64,000 nt of DNA from Salegentibacter flavus (GTDB lineage Bacteria > Bacteroidota > Bacteroidia > Flavobacteriales > Flavobacteriaceae): positions 62,001-126,000 of the forward strand of contig NZ_FOVL01000010.1 in assembly GCF_900115145.1 (NCBI RefSeq). Direction: 5' to 3'. Below, in pieces: positions 34,950 to 43,909 of the stretch. The position numbers and the translations under genes are program-made. The notes under the pieces were generated by a model that was not told the origin of the DNA, did not search any database, and saw nothing but the letters and a program-made list of their open reading frames with translations. The first letter of the stretch is position 1, and each line of letters starts with the position of its first letter.

Positions 34950-36644
34950 TTAATTCCTCGCTTTCTTGTTTTTATCCTTGGATTTTGATCCTACTCTGGA
35001 CATAGCATTTCTGAACCCAATATAGTCGGTAGCCATATCCTGTGGGAAGAATCGGCGTTGAGCCGGATCTAACCAGTAAGCTCGATCTCTCCAAGAGCCT
35101 CCTTTATAAACTCTAACTTCATCACTAATAAGTGTGGTGCGTTGCGCTGAATCGTAGCCTCTGTTTACTGCACCGGTACTGTCATCATAAGTGATATTAT
35201 CGTAGGTGGGGGAATTGTACATTCTTTTTGACGGATCATCAATCTCCTGAAAAGGTTGAAAGTATCTTGAAGAACTCTTGTCTCCATCGCGGAAACTTCT
35301 TTGGTCACTATCGGTGTAATTCGTACGCATATAGGTGTCTTCTTCGGTAACCGGTGTCTGAAGGATTTCTCCAGGCAGGTTTCTAGCCACGATCTGTCCG
35401 TTGCTTAAGGTATCAAAACGTACATCTTCAGGAGTTACTATTTTCACGCTGCCATCTTCATTGATCTCGTGTTTGGTGTAAACGTTACCTCTGTAGTAGT
35501 TAAAATCATTGAATTCATCGTCTATAATTGGTCGGTAAACATCAGCAACCCATTCGGCTACGTTTCCGGCCATATCATAAAGTCCAAAATCGTTTGGCTC
35601 GTATGATTTGACTTCAGCAGTGATATCGGCGCCGTCATCACTCCAACCGGCAATTCCACCGTAATCTCCGTCCCCTTGCTTGAAGTTTGCTAACTGGTCT
35701 CCCTGTCTTTTTATATCTCCTGAACGGGTGTATTGCCCATCCCATGGATATTTTTTTCTTCCACGATAAACATTATAATCTCTAATGCCTACCAAACCTA
35801 AAGCAGCATATTCCCATTCAGCTTCAGTAGGCAGCCGGTATTCCGGCAGGATTATCCCGTCCTTTCGCTGAACAAAGGTTTGCCCGCCAATGGTATTGCC
35901 TTCAGCATCGGCTCTATCTTCGTTACGCTCAATCATTCGTTCTGATTCACGTCCTCCCTGGCTTATTTCTGTATTTCCGCCGTAAACCTGGCTGGGTGCA
36001 TTAAGGTAGGTTTCAGTATTAAAGGTGGAACCGGCGTTCACATCGGTATATCTTGCATCCTCTTTGATGTAACCTTCCTCTTCCAGCATCAGTTCGTTAA
36101 CCCTGTCGGTTCTCCATTTACTGAATTCAACGGCTTGGATCCAGCTAACACCTACTACCGGGTAATTGGCATAGGCCGGATGGCGCAGGTAATTGTTTAC
36201 CATAGTCTCGTTAAAACCAAGACGGTTTCTCCATACCAAAGTATCTGGTAAGGCTCCTGAATATATATTTCTGTAGTTTTCTTCACTTGGGGGGAATACG
36301 TTTTTTAACCAATCGAGATATTCCATATACATCATATTGGTCACTTCGGTCTCATCCATGTAGAAAGACTGAACGTGTTGCTGGGTAGGGGTGTTGTTCC
36401 AATCATGCATCACATCATCCTGAACCCGTCCCATAGTATATGTTCCACCTTCAACAAAGACGAGGCCGGGACCGGTTTCCTGCTCCTTATAATCGGTTTT
36501 GTATTGGAAACCACCGTCTTTAGAGTTGATATCCCAACCGGTAGCCCGCGAATTATCCTTATAGTCCCGCGAATTGTTACAGCCTACAAAACTACCCGCT
36601 AAAGCGACAGCTATTAAGGCTTTTAAAGCAACATTAATTCTCAT
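34950..36644 (-). CDS. gldJ: Gliding motility/type IX secretion lipoprotein GldJ
   Basis: A 564-residue outer-membrane-associated lipoprotein with a formylglycine-generating-enzyme-like (sulfatase-modifying factor) fold. After the signal and lipobox (FVGC, about residues 18-21) come FVEGGTYTMG, the middle YRLPTEAEWEYAA and GLYDMAGNVAEWVADVY, and the C-terminal RVYKGGSWRDRAYW and IGFRNAMSRV. I chose the start at 36644 (MRINVALKAL); upstream in-frame Met codons at 36653 and 36683 would precede the signal peptide. In Flavobacterium johnsoniae GldJ is needed for gliding and stabilises GldK. It is divergent from porV, but porU is missing from between. Confidence 0.96.
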   Translation of the reverse strand: MRINVALKALIAVALAGSFVGCNNSRDYKDNSRATGWDINSKDGGFQYKTDYKEQETGPGLVFVEGGTYTMGRVQDDVMHDWNNTPTQQHVQSFYMDETEVTNMMYMEYLDWLKNVFPPSEENYRNIYSGALPDTLVWRNRLGFNETMVNNYLRHPAYANYPVVGVSWIQAVEFSKWRTDRVNELMLEEEGYIKEDARYTDVNAGSTFNTETYLNAPSQVYGGNTEISQGGRESERMIERNEDRADAEGNTIGGQTFVQRKDGIILPEYRLPTEAEWEYAALGLVGIRDYNVYRGRKKYPWDGQYTRSGDIKRQGDQLANFKQGDGDYGGIAGWSDDGADITAEVKSYEPNDFGLYDMAGNVAEWVADVYRPIIDDEFNDFNYYRGNVYTKHEINEDGSVKIVTPEDVRFDTLSNGQIVARNLPGEILQTPVTEEDTYMRTNYTDSDQRSFRDGDKSSSRYFQPFQEIDDPSKRMYNSPTYDNITYDDSTGAVNRGYDSAQRTTLISDEVRVYKGGSWRDRAYWLDPAQRRFFPQDMATDYIGFRNAMSRVGSKSKDKNKKARN

Positions 36645-37064
36645 ATTAATCATCTCTTTTTGGTAGAAATTTAGGCTTTGCAATATAGTAATTAACGATA
36701 AATGTACAAGATTATTTTATTTTAATCAGAATACCTCAAAATCTTATAAGTCCCTGATGTTGTTGAGTCTTTGCTGTTTTTTATTAACCGGCCCGTAAGC
36801 TTAATGTTAAGAGGCTTCAGCACTTCGGGTGGGGTAAAATTAGTGGTTTTTTACCGAAGCTTCTTAGAAAGAATAAAAATATACCTGCAATCCTTCTTAA
36901 TAATACAATAATTATCTGTAATTTAAGTTATTATTACTTACCGGTGCCCAATGATTTCCCCAAGGCTATCTACAATGGATATAAGCTTATGATGTATATT
37001 TTAGTGCTAAGGCACTTTCTTAACGAGAATATTAATATATATTTGTTAATCATTAATTAATGTG
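36645..37064. other. gldJ-porV divergent intergenic region
   Basis: This 420-bp stretch has no credible gene. It contains a small hairpin, AGTGC (37003-37007) with GCACT (37012-37016), just upstream of an exact -7 element TATATTTG (37038-37045), which lies 20 nt before the porV ATG. The rest is AT-rich with several short inverted repeats around GAAGCTTC (36857-36864). No clear promoter for gldJ was found. In other Flavobacteriaceae porU would sit here. Confidence 0.5.
37038..37045 (+). promoter_or_regulatory. Putative -7 element for porV
   Basis: TATATTTG exactly fits TAnnTTTG, 20 nt upstream of the ATG at 37065. Confidence 0.5.
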
Positions 37065-38219
37065 ATGAGAAAAATTACAATCTTACTGCTTGGGGTCTTT
37101 CTTGGAATTAACTATTCTGCCACCGCGCAGGATGAAGAGAGGGATAGAGTAATTACTACTGCAGTTCCGTTCTTAATGGTAGCTGCTGATGCTCGCGCCG
37201 CAGGGATGGGTGACCAGGGAGTCGCTACTTCTCCCGATGTATTCTCCCAACAATGGAATCCGGCCAAGTATGCTTTTGCTTCTTCTGAACATGGAGTTGG
37301 AGTTTCCTACACCCCTTATCTAAGCGATATCGTTAATGATATTTTCCTTGGAAATATAAATTACTTTAACCGTATTAATGAAAGAAGTGCTTTTGGTGCA
37401 AGCCTGCGCTATTTCAGTCTGGGTTCGATAGAAACACGAGGTACCAGAGAACAGGAGCCTCTTTTGGTAAATCCTAATGAGCTTACTTTTGACCTTTCCT
37501 ATGCACTAAGGCTTAGTGATCATTTTTCTATGGCTGTAGCCGGGCGTTACTTGCATTCGGATCTCGGATTGCAGGATGAAGCCGATCTTGGTGCAGCCAA
37601 TAGTTTTGGGGTTGATGTCGCAGCATATTTCCGAAGTAATCAGGTAACCTACACCGCTTTCGATGGGCGATGGAAGGCGGGAGCTAATATTTCTAATATA
37701 GGGCCTAAGATGAAGTATGATGATGCCGGGCAGGAAAACTTTATCCCTACTAATTTTAAAGTAGGAGGAGGTTTCGATTTTATTTTTGATATGGAAAACC
37801 GCTTAGGAACTTATGTAGAGTTCAACAAATTGCTGGTTCCTACTCCTCAGGATTTCAATGATGACGGAACCATAAACGCTGAAGATGATGCCGAATACAA
37901 TAATATTGGGGCCATAGAAGGAATATTTAAATCTTTTGGGGATGCTCCCGGAGGCTTTGGCGAAGAAATGAGAGAGGTAACCTGGGCACTGGGTGCAGAA
38001 TATCTTTTTCGTGATGCATTTGCTTTTAGAGCTGGATATTTTAATGAAAGTGAGACCAAGGGATCCCGGCGGTTTCTTTCTTTTGGTGCCGGTTTTGCCT
38101 ATGAGAAGGTAAATGTGGATATTTCATATCTCTTCTCGACATCTAAAGTACAAAGCCCTTTAGAGGGGACTTTAAGGTTTGGCCTTACTTTTAATTTTGG
38201 GGAACAATATTCTTTTTAA
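37065..38219 (+). CDS. porV: Type IX secretion outer membrane protein PorV (LptO)
   Basis: A 384-residue outer membrane beta-barrel of the PorV family, with a signal peptide ending at TAQ (about residue 22) and the conserved N-terminal VPFLMVAADARAAGMGDQG and SQQWNPAKYAF segments. PorV shuttles type IX cargo from the translocon to the attachment complex, where it works with the sortase-like protease PorU. I prefer the ATG at 37065 to the GTG at 37062. A terminator follows. Because no porU lies upstream, its partner must be elsewhere or lost. Confidence 0.96.
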   Translation: MRKITILLLGVFLGINYSATAQDEERDRVITTAVPFLMVAADARAAGMGDQGVATSPDVFSQQWNPAKYAFASSEHGVGVSYTPYLSDIVNDIFLGNINYFNRINERSAFGASLRYFSLGSIETRGTREQEPLLVNPNELTFDLSYALRLSDHFSMAVAGRYLHSDLGLQDEADLGAANSFGVDVAAYFRSNQVTYTAFDGRWKAGANISNIGPKMKYDDAGQENFIPTNFKVGGGFDFIFDMENRLGTYVEFNKLLVPTPQDFNDDGTINAEDDAEYNNIGAIEGIFKSFGDAPGGFGEEMREVTWALGAEYLFRDAFAFRAGYFNESETKGSRRFLSFGAGFAYEKVNVDISYLFSTSKVQSPLEGTLRFGLTFNFGEQYSF

Positions 38220-38242
38220 AAAGATCCCGACCTGACAATTTC

Positions 38243-38278
38243 AAAAAAGTATCATGTTTTACATTTGATACTTTTTTT
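38243..38278 (+). terminator. Terminator after porV
   Basis: Stem 38243-38254 (AAAAAAGTATCA) with 38266-38277 (TGATACTTTTTT) and an 11-nt loop, 24 bp after the porV stop codon. Confidence 0.8.
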
Positions 38279-38344
38279 AGTTACAATTCCCTTGTTTGAG
38301 TAAATAATCAGGGTGTTATTTTTTAAAGCTTCAAATAAAATTAA

Positions 38345-38827
38345 ATGAAAACCTTCAATATATCTGCTGAATTTGAAATTTTCGATTCATTTGAAGAATT
38401 GCCTGATAATATAGGCGAATTGATGAAAAAAACCTTTGAGGCCAGGGATAAGGCCTATGCACCATACTCCAGGTTCCAGGTTGGTGCCGCTTTGTTGTTG
38501 GATAACGGAGAGATTATTACCGGAAGCAATCAGGAAAATGCCTCTTATCCTTCTGGCCTATGTGCCGAGCGTACCGCCGTTTTTTATGCAGGAGCTAAAT
38601 TTCCCGAGGCCAGGATAGAATGCATAGCAGTTTCGGCTACTTCCCTGAAGAGACCGGTAACTTCTCCGGTGCCTCCTTGTGGAGCTTGCCGGCAGGCTCT
38701 CGTGGAATACGAGGTAAAACAAAAAACAGATATGGAAGTTTATTTTATGGGGGAATCCGGGGCCATAGTGAAGGCTAAATCTGTAAAAGATTTGCTTCCG
38801 CTCATTTTTGATAATTCCTACTTATAA
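38345..38827 (+). CDS. cdd: Cytidine deaminase
   Basis: A 160-residue zinc enzyme that deaminates cytidine and deoxycytidine to uridine forms for pyrimidine salvage. The zinc site is of the all-Cys tetrameric type: CAERTAV supplies one Cys and the catalytic Glu, and PCGACRQ the other two Cys. The N-terminal YAPYSRFQVGAAL segment is also characteristic. It lies between porV and the pyruvate dehydrogenase genes. Confidence 0.96.
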   Translation: MKTFNISAEFEIFDSFEELPDNIGELMKKTFEARDKAYAPYSRFQVGAALLLDNGEIITGSNQENASYPSGLCAERTAVFYAGAKFPEARIECIAVSATSLKRPVTSPVPPCGACRQALVEYEVKQKTDMEVYFMGESGAIVKAKSVKDLLPLIFDNSYL

Positions 38828-38878
38828 CGTTTTCGTGATTTTTGGGTTAAAACTGTTTTCCATTCTTGTTGAAAATAG

Positions 38879-38886
38879 TATTTTTG
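38879..38886 (+). promoter_or_regulatory. Putative -7 element for pdhA-pdhC
   Basis: TATTTTTG is an exact TAnnTTTG match 51 nt before the pdhA start codon. Confidence 0.45.
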
Positions 38887-38936
38887 TTACCCGCTTGGCA
38901 AACCCTATCTGTCTGGCCTAAAATTAATAGAGTTAA

Positions 38937-39938
38937 ATGAAGAAAATAACAAAAGCCACATACCTAAAGTGGTACGAGGATATGCTGTTTTGGCGCAAAT
39001 TTGAAGATAAGCTTGCGCAGGTTTATATTCAGCAAAAAGTGAGAGGTTTTTTACATCTTTATAACGGCCAGGAAGCTATTTTGGCCGGAGCCTTACATGT
39101 AATGGACCTGGAGAAGGATAAGATGATCACCGCCTATCGTAACCATGTGCAACCCATTGGAATGGGGGTGGATCCAAAAAGGGTTATGGCCGAACTTTAT
39201 GGAAAAGCTACTGGGACATCTCAGGGACTTGGTGGCTCTATGCATATTTTCTCTAAAGAACATAGGTTCTATGGGGGGCACGGAATTGTAGGAGGGCAAA
39301 TACCTCTTGGTGCCGGGTTGGCTTTTGCCGATAAATATTTTAAGCGCAATGCTGTGACCCTTACTTTCCTTGGAGATGGAGCAGCACGGCAGGGTTCACT
39401 TCATGAAACTCTTAATATGGCGGTAAAATGGAATCTTCCGGTGGTTTTTTGTGTGGAGAATAACGGGTACGCTATGGGAACTTCTGTTGCCAGAACTTCC
39501 AAGAGTCTTGATATCTGGAGGCTCGGTAATGCATACGAGATGCCTTGTGGACCAGTAGATGCTATGAACCCGATTAAGGTTGCTGAAGCACTTGATGAAG
39601 CAATTAAAAGAGCCAGAAAAGGTGATGGACCTACCTTTCTAGAGTTAAAAACATACCGTTATCGCGGTCACTCAATGAGTGATGCTCAAAAATACCGTAC
39701 CAAAGAAGAAGTTGCAGAATACCAGAATATAGATCCTATCACCCAGGTGTTGGATGTGATTAAGGAAAAGAAATATGCTTCAGAAGACGAAATAAAAGCC
39801 ATCAATAAGCGCGTGAAGGACAAGGTGTCAGAATGCGAGAAATTCGCTGAAGATTCTGATTGGCCGGAGAAAAACGTAATGTATGATGTAGTATACGAGC
39901 AGAAAGACTATCCGTTTTTAGCACATAAACCCGAATAA
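38937..39938 (+). CDS. pdhA: Pyruvate dehydrogenase E1 component alpha subunit
   Basis: A 333-residue thiamine-diphosphate enzyme subunit that decarboxylates pyruvate and transfers the acetyl group to the lipoyl arm of E2. The ThDP/Mg motif GDGAARQGSLHE continues to VENNGYAMG, and the phosphorylation-loop region YRYRGHSMSD is present. The gene precedes pdhC by 3 bp. The E1 beta subunit is not in the neighbourhood, as is common in Bacteroidota, so it must be encoded elsewhere. Confidence 0.97.
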   Translation: MKKITKATYLKWYEDMLFWRKFEDKLAQVYIQQKVRGFLHLYNGQEAILAGALHVMDLEKDKMITAYRNHVQPIGMGVDPKRVMAELYGKATGTSQGLGGSMHIFSKEHRFYGGHGIVGGQIPLGAGLAFADKYFKRNAVTLTFLGDGAARQGSLHETLNMAVKWNLPVVFCVENNGYAMGTSVARTSKSLDIWRLGNAYEMPCGPVDAMNPIKVAEALDEAIKRARKGDGPTFLELKTYRYRGHSMSDAQKYRTKEEVAEYQNIDPITQVLDVIKEKKYASEDEIKAINKRVKDKVSECEKFAEDSDWPEKNVMYDVVYEQKDYPFLAHKPE

Positions 39939-39941
39939 ATT

Positions 39942-41579
39942 ATGGCAGAAGTAATTAACATGCCGCGTTTGAGCGATACCATGGAAGAAGGCGTGGTAGC
40001 AAAGTGGTTGAAGAAAAAAGGAGATAAAGTAGAAGAGGGGGACATCCTTGCAGAAATCGAAACCGATAAGGCAACGATGGAATTTGAATCCTTTCATGAA
40101 GGTACGCTTTTGCATATTGGAATTGAAGAAGGTGAAACCGCTCCAGTAGATACACTTTTAGCGATTATTGGAGAAGAAGGCGAAGATATTTCTGACCTGC
40201 TTGAAGGTGGAAGCTCAGAATCTGATAAGGCTGATTCTGATGAAAAAGAAGATACTTCTGATGAAAAAGAAGAAAGCGAAAACGGAAGTGATGATAATGA
40301 TATCCCGGAAGGGGTAGAAGTGATCACCATGCCAAGGCTTAGCGATACTATGGAAGAAGGTACCGTTGCTTCCTGGATTAAGAAAGAAGGAGATAAGGTA
40401 GAAGAGGGGGATATCCTGGCCGAGATCGAAACCGATAAGGCTACAATGGAATTTGAGTCCTTTTATACGGGTACTTTGCTTAAAATAGGCATTCAGGAAG
40501 GAGAAACAGCCAAAGTTGATAGCCTTTTGGCTATCATAGGCCCTGAAGGGACAGATGTTTCAGGTATTTCTACCGGTGATACTGAAAATAAAACTTCTGC
40601 TAAGAAAGAAGATAAATCAGAAGAGAAGAAAGAGAAAAAAGAGGAGAAATCTTCAGAAAAAACTTCCGGAAAATCTGAGGATAAGAAATCTTCAGGAAGA
40701 ATATTTGTTTCTCCACTTGCCAAAAAAATGGCTGAGGATAAAGGCATAGATCTTTCGGAGGTCCAGGGAAGCGGAGAAAACGGACGAATCGTGAAAAGGG
40801 ATATTGAAGACTTCAAACCTTCAGAAAAACCTGCAAAAGCTGAGGCTCCTGCTGAGAAGAAACCGGCAGCAGCACAAACTTATGTGCCCGCAGGAGAAGA
40901 AAGCTTCGAGGAGATTAAAAACTCACAAATGCGTAAGACTATCGCCAAACGCCTGGGAGAGTCTAAATTTAATGCCCCTCATTATTACCTGACTATCGAG
41001 GTAGACATGGCAAATGCTATGGCTTCGCGTAAGCAGATTAATAATATGCCAGATGTTAAAGTAAGCTTTAACGATATGGTTATTAAGGCCAGTGCTATGG
41101 CCCTGCGTAAGCATCCGCGGGTGAATAGCCAGTGGACGGGTGATGCTACTAAGATCGCTAAACACATCCATATGGGAGTGGCCGTAGCGGTTGAAGAAGG
41201 TCTTGTTGTTCCTGTTCTTAAATTTGCGGACCAGATGTCTATGACACAAATTGGTGGCAATGTAAAGACCCTTGCGGGGAAAGCCCGTGATAAGAAACTT
41301 CAGCCAGACGAGATGGAGGGAAGTACCTTCACAGTTTCTAATCTTGGAATGTTTGGGATCGTAGAATTTACCAGTATCATCAACCAACCTAATTCGGCTA
41401 TTCTATCGGTTGGAACCATCGTGGAAAAACCGGTTGTTAGAAACGGACAGATCGTTGTTGGAAATACTATGAAGCTAACCCTGGCCTGTGACCACCGAAC
41501 AGTAGATGGTGCTACCGGGGCCGCATTCCTGGAAACCCTCAAAACTTATTTGGAAAATCCGGTGACTATGCTGGCCTAA
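39942..41579 (+). CDS. pdhC: Dihydrolipoamide acetyltransferase (E2) with two lipoyl domains
   Basis: A 545-residue pyruvate dehydrogenase core protein. Two lipoyl domains (about residues 2-78 and 126-203) each carry the lipoylated Lys in ETDKATMEFES. A Lys/Glu/Ser-rich linker leads to the peripheral-subunit-binding domain (about 247-285, IFVSPLAKKMAEDKG) and the catalytic domain (about 315-545) with the active-site DHRTVDGATGA. The low-complexity linkers are normal swinging-arm regions. The two lipoyl domains are nearly identical in protein and similar in DNA. Terminator follows. Confidence 0.97.
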   Translation: MAEVINMPRLSDTMEEGVVAKWLKKKGDKVEEGDILAEIETDKATMEFESFHEGTLLHIGIEEGETAPVDTLLAIIGEEGEDISDLLEGGSSESDKADSDEKEDTSDEKEESENGSDDNDIPEGVEVITMPRLSDTMEEGTVASWIKKEGDKVEEGDILAEIETDKATMEFESFYTGTLLKIGIQEGETAKVDSLLAIIGPEGTDVSGISTGDTENKTSAKKEDKSEEKKEKKEEKSSEKTSGKSEDKKSSGRIFVSPLAKKMAEDKGIDLSEVQGSGENGRIVKRDIEDFKPSEKPAKAEAPAEKKPAAAQTYVPAGEESFEEIKNSQMRKTIAKRLGESKFNAPHYYLTIEVDMANAMASRKQINNMPDVKVSFNDMVIKASAMALRKHPRVNSQWTGDATKIAKHIHMGVAVAVEEGLVVPVLKFADQMSMTQIGGNVKTLAGKARDKKLQPDEMEGSTFTVSNLGMFGIVEFTSIINQPNSAILSVGTIVEKPVVRNGQIVVGNTMKLTLACDHRTVDGATGAAFLETLKTYLENPVTMLA

Positions 41580-41608
41580 TGGTCTAATCATCGTATTCTA
41601 TAACTATA

Positions 41609-41636
41609 AAATCCCGCTTAATTGCGGGATTTTTTT
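41609..41636 (+). terminator. Terminator after pdhC
   Basis: Stem AAATCCCGC (41609-41617) with GCGGGATTT (41624-41632) and a 6-nt loop, followed by Ts. It lies 12 bp upstream of the M28 peptidase start. Confidence 0.85.
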
Positions 41637-41648
41637 ATCTTTAGCCTT

Positions 41649-42623
41649 ATGAGAAAATTTTTACTTTTTTTAGGAGTAATAGCGGGTTTAACCGTTTTTG
41701 GATGCCAGGGAACAGCCCAAACGGCAAGTCCAGAAAAGCAAACTGAAACCGAAGATACAACTGAAGATCCCGTAGAATCTTTGTTACGCTACCTTGCATC
41801 TGATGAATTGAGAGGCCGTGAAACCGGTACTGAAGGAATTAATCTTGCCGCCAGCAGGATAGAAACCATCTTCCAGGATCACAATGTACAGCCTTACTAT
41901 GAATCTTATCGTGATACCTTCCAGGTTGAAGATCGAATTGCTTATAATGTAGTTGGTTTTGTAGAGGGATCAGATCCTGTCCTGAAAGATGAGATTATCA
42001 TTATTGGTGCACATTACGATCATATTGGGGAAGGAAAAGAGGTAAACGGCGACATCATTGCTAATGGCGCAAATGACAATGCAGCCGGAACAGTTGCTGT
42101 TGTAGAACTCGCTAAGCATTTTGCTGAAATTAGGGACAATAAAAGAAGCCTGATGTTTATGCTTTTTTCTGCGGAAGAAAAGGGCCTTCAGGGTTCTAAA
42201 TATGCTGCTGAAAAACTGAAAAAAGATGGAATAAATCCGTATACGGTGCTCACCTTTGAAATGATTGGAGTGCCCATGGAAGATAAGGATTATCTGGCCT
42301 ATTTAACCGGCTATGAAACCTCCAACCTTGCTGAAAAATTCAATGAGTATTCGGAAGAAGAGGTTCTGGGATATCTTCCGCAAGCCGAGGAATACAGGTT
42401 ATTTCAGCGTAGCGATAATTTTCCGTTTTATAAGGAATTTAAAATTCCTGCACAGACTATCAGTACCTTTGATTTTACGAATTACGAATATTATCATCAC
42501 GTTTCCGATGAAGCCGGAAACCTGGATTTTGTGCATATGAAAGACCTGATAGATAAAGTGAAGCCGGGGATTTATAAAATGGCAAATACTCAGGAAAAAG
42601 AAATAAAACTAAACAAGGAATGA
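41649..42623 (+). CDS. M28 family zinc aminopeptidase-like lipoprotein
   Basis: A 324-residue lipoprotein with signal and lipobox (TVFGC, Cys about residue 19) and an M28 peptidase domain that binds two zinc ions: GAHYDHIG (His), NGANDNAAGTV (bridging Asp), SAEEKGLQGS (catalytic Glu and metal Glu) and a C-terminal His in YYHHVSDE. It likely releases N-terminal amino acids from peptides at the periplasmic side. The ATG at 41649 gives a proper signal; an upstream in-frame start at 41622 would overlap the terminator stem. It overlaps the next gene by 4 bp. Confidence 0.92.
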   Translation: MRKFLLFLGVIAGLTVFGCQGTAQTASPEKQTETEDTTEDPVESLLRYLASDELRGRETGTEGINLAASRIETIFQDHNVQPYYESYRDTFQVEDRIAYNVVGFVEGSDPVLKDEIIIIGAHYDHIGEGKEVNGDIIANGANDNAAGTVAVVELAKHFAEIRDNKRSLMFMLFSAEEKGLQGSKYAAEKLKKDGINPYTVLTFEMIGVPMEDKDYLAYLTGYETSNLAEKFNEYSEEEVLGYLPQAEEYRLFQRSDNFPFYKEFKIPAQTISTFDFTNYEYYHHVSDEAGNLDFVHMKDLIDKVKPGIYKMANTQEKEIKLNKE

Positions 42624-43300
42624 AGCAGGTTGTAATAACTGGTACAAGCAGAGGAATTGGTTTTGAACTGGTAAAGCTTTTTGCTGAAGCCGGGCACAAG
42701 GTTCTGGCCTTATCAAGAAATGAAATGCCTGTGTTGGATCTTAAGCTTGAAAACGTTCATAGTCTTTCCTGTGATATTTCAGAATCTTCCGGTTTGGATA
42801 AAGCAGGAGATTATTTAAAAAACAATGCTGATAGCGTTGATATTCTCATAAATAATGCCGGAGCTTTGATTAATAAAGCCTTTGAGGATATAAGCCTTGA
42901 AGAATTTGAGAAGATTTATAAAACGAATGTAATGGGTGTAGTAGGTTTAACCCAAAAGCTGCTGCCATTTTTTCACAAGAACTCCCATGTAGTAAATATT
43001 AGCACAATGGGAGGAGTACAGGGTAGCGTGAAATTCCCGGGACTTTCTGCTTACAGTTCCAGTAAAGCTGCGGTAATTACATTAACCGAATTGCTCGCGG
43101 AAGAATTCAAGGAAACCGGGCCTTCGTTTAATGTGCTCGCTTTAGGAGCGGTGCAAACCGAAATGCTGGAAGAAGCCTTCCCGGGATATAAGGCTCCGCT
43201 TTCGGCTAAAGAAATGGCGCAATATATAATGGACTTCAGTTTAACCGGAAATAAATATTATAACGGAAAATTGCTGCAGGTCTCTAATAGCACTCCATAA
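42620..43300 (+). CDS. Short-chain dehydrogenase/reductase
   Basis: A 226-residue Rossmann-fold oxidoreductase with the cofactor motif GTSRGIG, the NNAG motif and the catalytic YSSSK preceded by Ser in NISTMGG. Substrate cannot be told from sequence. It overlaps the M28 peptidase gene by 4 bp and is followed 6 bp later by a SprT-like gene, forming an apparent run that continues to the DUF389 gene. Confidence 0.92.
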   Translation: MKQVVITGTSRGIGFELVKLFAEAGHKVLALSRNEMPVLDLKLENVHSLSCDISESSGLDKAGDYLKNNADSVDILINNAGALINKAFEDISLEEFEKIYKTNVMGVVGLTQKLLPFFHKNSHVVNISTMGGVQGSVKFPGLSAYSSSKAAVITLTELLAEEFKETGPSFNVLALGAVQTEMLEEAFPGYKAPLSAKEMAQYIMDFSLTGNKYYNGKLLQVSNSTP

Positions 43301-43306
43301 AATTTA

Positions 43307-43906
43307 ATGAAGCAAATCCTTGAGAAATATTTACCTGTGCAGGCCATACCTGCTGTTTTTAGCCTCATCAGGGAGAATAATGTTCATTTAAAAATTGTTA
43401 ATGAGCGCAAGACGCGACACGGCGATTACAGGCGGATGCCCAATGGTTCACAACAAATTACCGTGAATGCCAATTTGAATAAATACCGGTTCCTTATAAC
43501 GCTGGTTCATGAAATATCACATTTATTGGCTTTTGAAAAATATGGCAGGACTATTAAACCTCATGGGATTGAATGGAAATCTACCTTCAGGGAACTAATG
43601 TTGCCCTTTATAAGGCCGGAGGTTTTTCCTCAGCGTCTTTTGCCGGTTATTGCGAGTCATTTCCGGAATCCGCGTGCCAGTAGTGATACCGATGCGAGAC
43701 TTTCGGTGGCATTAAAAAGTTTTGACCCTGAAAACGATAAAAATTATATTTTTGAAATTCCAACCGGTGGGATTTTCAGAATTTATAATGGGAAGACCTT
43801 TAAAAAAGGCCACAGGCGGATTAAAAGGTATGAATGTTTGGAAATTAATACAGGTAGAATCTATTTGTTTCAACCTAATGCTGAAGTAGAATTATTAAAG
43901 GCCTGA
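43307..43906 (+). CDS. SprT-like zinc metalloprotease-domain protein
   Basis: A 199-residue protein with an HExxH zinc motif (LVHEISHLLAFEKYG, about residues 67-81) and a following GIEWKSTFRELM segment, typical of SprT-like domains. In other organisms such proteins cut DNA-protein crosslinks, but bacterial members are poorly characterised. The C-terminal 60 residues resemble the RYECLEINTGR segment seen in family members. Neighbours give no clear clue. Confidence 0.85.
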   Translation: MKQILEKYLPVQAIPAVFSLIRENNVHLKIVNERKTRHGDYRRMPNGSQQITVNANLNKYRFLITLVHEISHLLAFEKYGRTIKPHGIEWKSTFRELMLPFIRPEVFPQRLLPVIASHFRNPRASSDTDARLSVALKSFDPENDKNYIFEIPTGGIFRIYNGKTFKKGHRRIKRYECLEINTGRIYLFQPNAEVELLKA

Positions 43907-43909
43907 TGT

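Noticed and set aside
39942-40545. Repeated DNA within pdhC that might look like a mobile or CRISPR repeat
   Set aside because: It is the pair of lipoyl domains, each in frame, with conserved lipoyl-lysine motifs.
40493-40816. 107-codon minus-strand frame rich in Ser and Phe
   Set aside because: It is the antisense of the Lys/Glu-rich linker of PdhC, so its composition is an artefact.
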